Positions 63,013 through 64,000 of a DNA stretch of 64,000 nt are shown piece by piece. A program made the position numbers and the translations under genes. The stretch is from Microtetraspora fusca (GTDB lineage Bacteria > Actinomycetota > Actinomycetes > Streptosporangiales > Streptosporangiaceae): the NCBI RefSeq assembly GCF_001570365.1, contig NZ_BBYK01000063.1, positions 62,001-126,000 of the forward strand, in the 5' to 3' direction. The notes under the pieces were generated by a model that worked only from the letters and a program-made list of their open reading frames with translations, had not been told where the DNA came from and searched no databases. The first letter of the stretch is position 1. Each line of letters starts with the position of its first letter.

Positions 63013-64000
63013 CTATCGGCGGCGCCGCTGAGATGGAGAAGGTGCCGAAGTGGCGGCGGAACGGCCGGAATGCCGCGGAAGGGGCCCGGAAGGCGGTGTG
63101 AAACGCCCGGGAAAATCGACGGCGGCCAACTGTGCTGTGGGCTGCACCGCAATCGATGCCCCGCTCAGGCACCGGGCCGCCGCTCGCGCTGCCGCGGCCT
63201 GCGCTGCCCGGCCCTGCAGCAGGCGCAGTTCTGCCACAGCGCTCACCAGGGAAGCGACATTCACGATGAGCACACCTCCGCGGGGTGTCGCCCCCGATTT
63301 GGCGAGTCTCCGCACGGTTCTTCGAAGTCCAAGCCCCGCCGGGGTAGCGGGCGGGGTACGGGCGTACGGCTCGCGGGCCGCGCGGTCGAAGGCTTCAGCG
63401 GCCTCCCTGAGGCGGCGATCCTTGAGCAGCTCCGCCGCGACATGCAGCAGATCGGAGGTGGCCCCGGCCAGGTCGGCCGACGCACTCGGATCAGCGGATG
63501 CCTTGATGTGTTCAGCGGCCCGGTCTGCCGCCGCAGCGGCCTGATCCCAGATCTCGCGGCGCTCTTCCGCACTGATCCGGTTCGCGCTGTGATTCTGCTC
63601 GCCGCTCTCGTTTCCGCTCCCCCACCGCGCGCGGAGCTTCGGAAGAGTGAGATCGGCGGCGAGCTTGCCACCGCCGAACCAGACCGGCTCCCCTTGCCGG
63701 TTGAGATGGCCCGGCAGAGCGATCGCATAGCCGGTCACCTCGCCCGGGTTCCGCTGGCTGATCCGCTGACGTACCAGCACTCCGGCCGCTTCCAGCCTGC
63801 GGAAGAACTCCTCTTCCGAACCCGCGCCGGCGGCGGCAGTGACCGCATGCCGCCGCAGCGCCGCGCGAGGAGTCTCCGCCCATCGCCGCCTGCGGGCCTG
63901 CTCGGTTTCGCTCCGGGTGGGCCGGCGAGCCGCCGTACGGTCGCCGGGCGCCGTCACCCGCAGCCCGAAGCGCCGTTCAACCGCCTGGCACGCCTCCCGT
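63013..64000 (-). CDS. Relaxase/mobilization protein, C-terminal part (N-terminus outside window)
   Basis: The frame is open to the right edge: upstream of GTG 63957 it continues as CQAVERRFGLRVTAPGDRTA. RRRRWAETPRAALRRHAVTA, then EEEFFRRLEAAGVLVRQRIS QRNPG and GEPVWFGGGKLAADLTLPKL match the C-terminal portion of the relaxases encoded by actinomycete ICEs. The nuclease domain with its catalytic Tyr/His is off-window, so relaxase activity is inferred. A helical tail of ~170 residues follows. The nic site or oriT would be expected to the right. Confidence 0.75.
   Translation of the reverse strand, partial: REACQAVERRFGLRVTAPGDRTAARRPTRSETEQARRRRWAETPRAALRRHAVTAAAGAGSEEEFFRRLEAAGVLVRQRISQRNPGEVTGYAIALPGHLNRQGEPVWFGGGKLAADLTLPKLRARWGSGNESGEQNHSANRISAEERREIWDQAAAAADRAAEHIKASADPSASADLAGATSDLLHVAAELLKDRRLREAAEAFDRAAREPYARTPPATPAGLGLRRTVRRLAKSGATPRGGVLIVNVASLVSAVAELRLLQGRAAQAAAARAAARCLSGASIAVQPTAQLAAVDFPGRFTPPSGPLPRHSGRSAATSAPSPSQRRRR

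Noticed and set aside
1-64000. CRISPR arrays or cas genes, Dnd/BREX/DISARM or Dpd core genes.
   Set aside because: No regular short repeats with spacers were seen, and none of the hallmark proteins of those systems is encoded; the helicases alone do not define them.

Overview
The window is high-GC DNA with GTG/TTG starts and chains of 4-base overlapping genes, typical of an actinomycete. The mix of a SARP regulator, DUF2637, DUF4913, an SCO6880-family protein and IS3/IS5 elements would suit a Streptomyces- or Streptosporangiales-type genome; I cannot name the genus. Most of it looks accessory: two blocks of an integrative/conjugative element (ICE) or conjugative plasmid, two nucleic-acid-processing (probable defence) operons, an Rhs toxin locus, and a stretch of decayed genes.

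Region 1 (1-12095, all minus strand) is an operon of three very large genes that runs off the left edge. The first gene encodes a 2107-aa protein that fuses a winged helix, a DEDDh exonuclease, a DinG-like helicase and a RecQ-like helicase. Two large proteins of unknown family (805 aa and at least 1090 aa) follow. Region 2 (12716-21477, minus) is a pPIWI-RE three-gene island: a REase-fold protein, a DinG-type helicase with an Fe-S-like cysteine set, and the Argonaute-like pPIWI-RE protein. A regulator with two predicted HTH domains precedes it, and a perfect 7-1-7 palindrome lies across that regulator's start codon.

Region 3 (21911-32565) is a conjugation module. Three minus-strand genes (two excisionase-like HTH proteins and a transglycosylase/NlpC-P60 wall hydrolase) diverge from a tightly packed plus-strand operon: small pilin-like membrane protein, lipoprotein, polytopic VirB6/TrbL-like protein, SCO6880-family protein, VirB4-like ATPase, VirD4/TraG-like coupling protein, DUF4913 protein, and two unknowns. 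Region 4 (32566-46514) is a graveyard. It holds IS5, IS3 and DDE_Tnp_4 elements, frameshifted bioD and bioA, and pieces of an M20 peptidase, FAD monooxygenase, SDR, resolvase, two-component system, 3-hydroxyisobutyrate-type dehydrogenase, crotonase and inositol-phosphatase gene. Among them are a few intact genes: GNAT, secreted alpha/beta hydrolase, MDR oxidoreductase with a divergent double-Lrp regulator, and an MBL hydrolase.

Region 5 (46511-54139) is a 2042-aa Rhs/YD-repeat secreted protein with a short toxin-like tip, a DUF7336-like small protein just downstream (probable immunity), and a divergent SARP regulator. At 54580-54624 lies a 3' half of tRNA-Arg(TCT), which looks like an attachment-site scar. 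Region 6 (54656-64000) carries an XRE repressor, small ICE proteins, a DUF2637 membrane protein, a Toprim primase-like protein, a superinfection-immunity-like membrane protein, a zinc-ribbon/XRE/helical-repeat regulator, a GNAT enzyme, a membrane-anchored plasmid-type protein and the C-terminal part of a probable relaxase cut by the right edge. Regions 3 and 6 together supply most functions of a T4SS-type actinomycete ICE: secretion channel, coupling protein, wall hydrolase, primase and relaxase. No integrase or replication initiator is visible, so the element boundaries lie outside the window or the element is rearranged.
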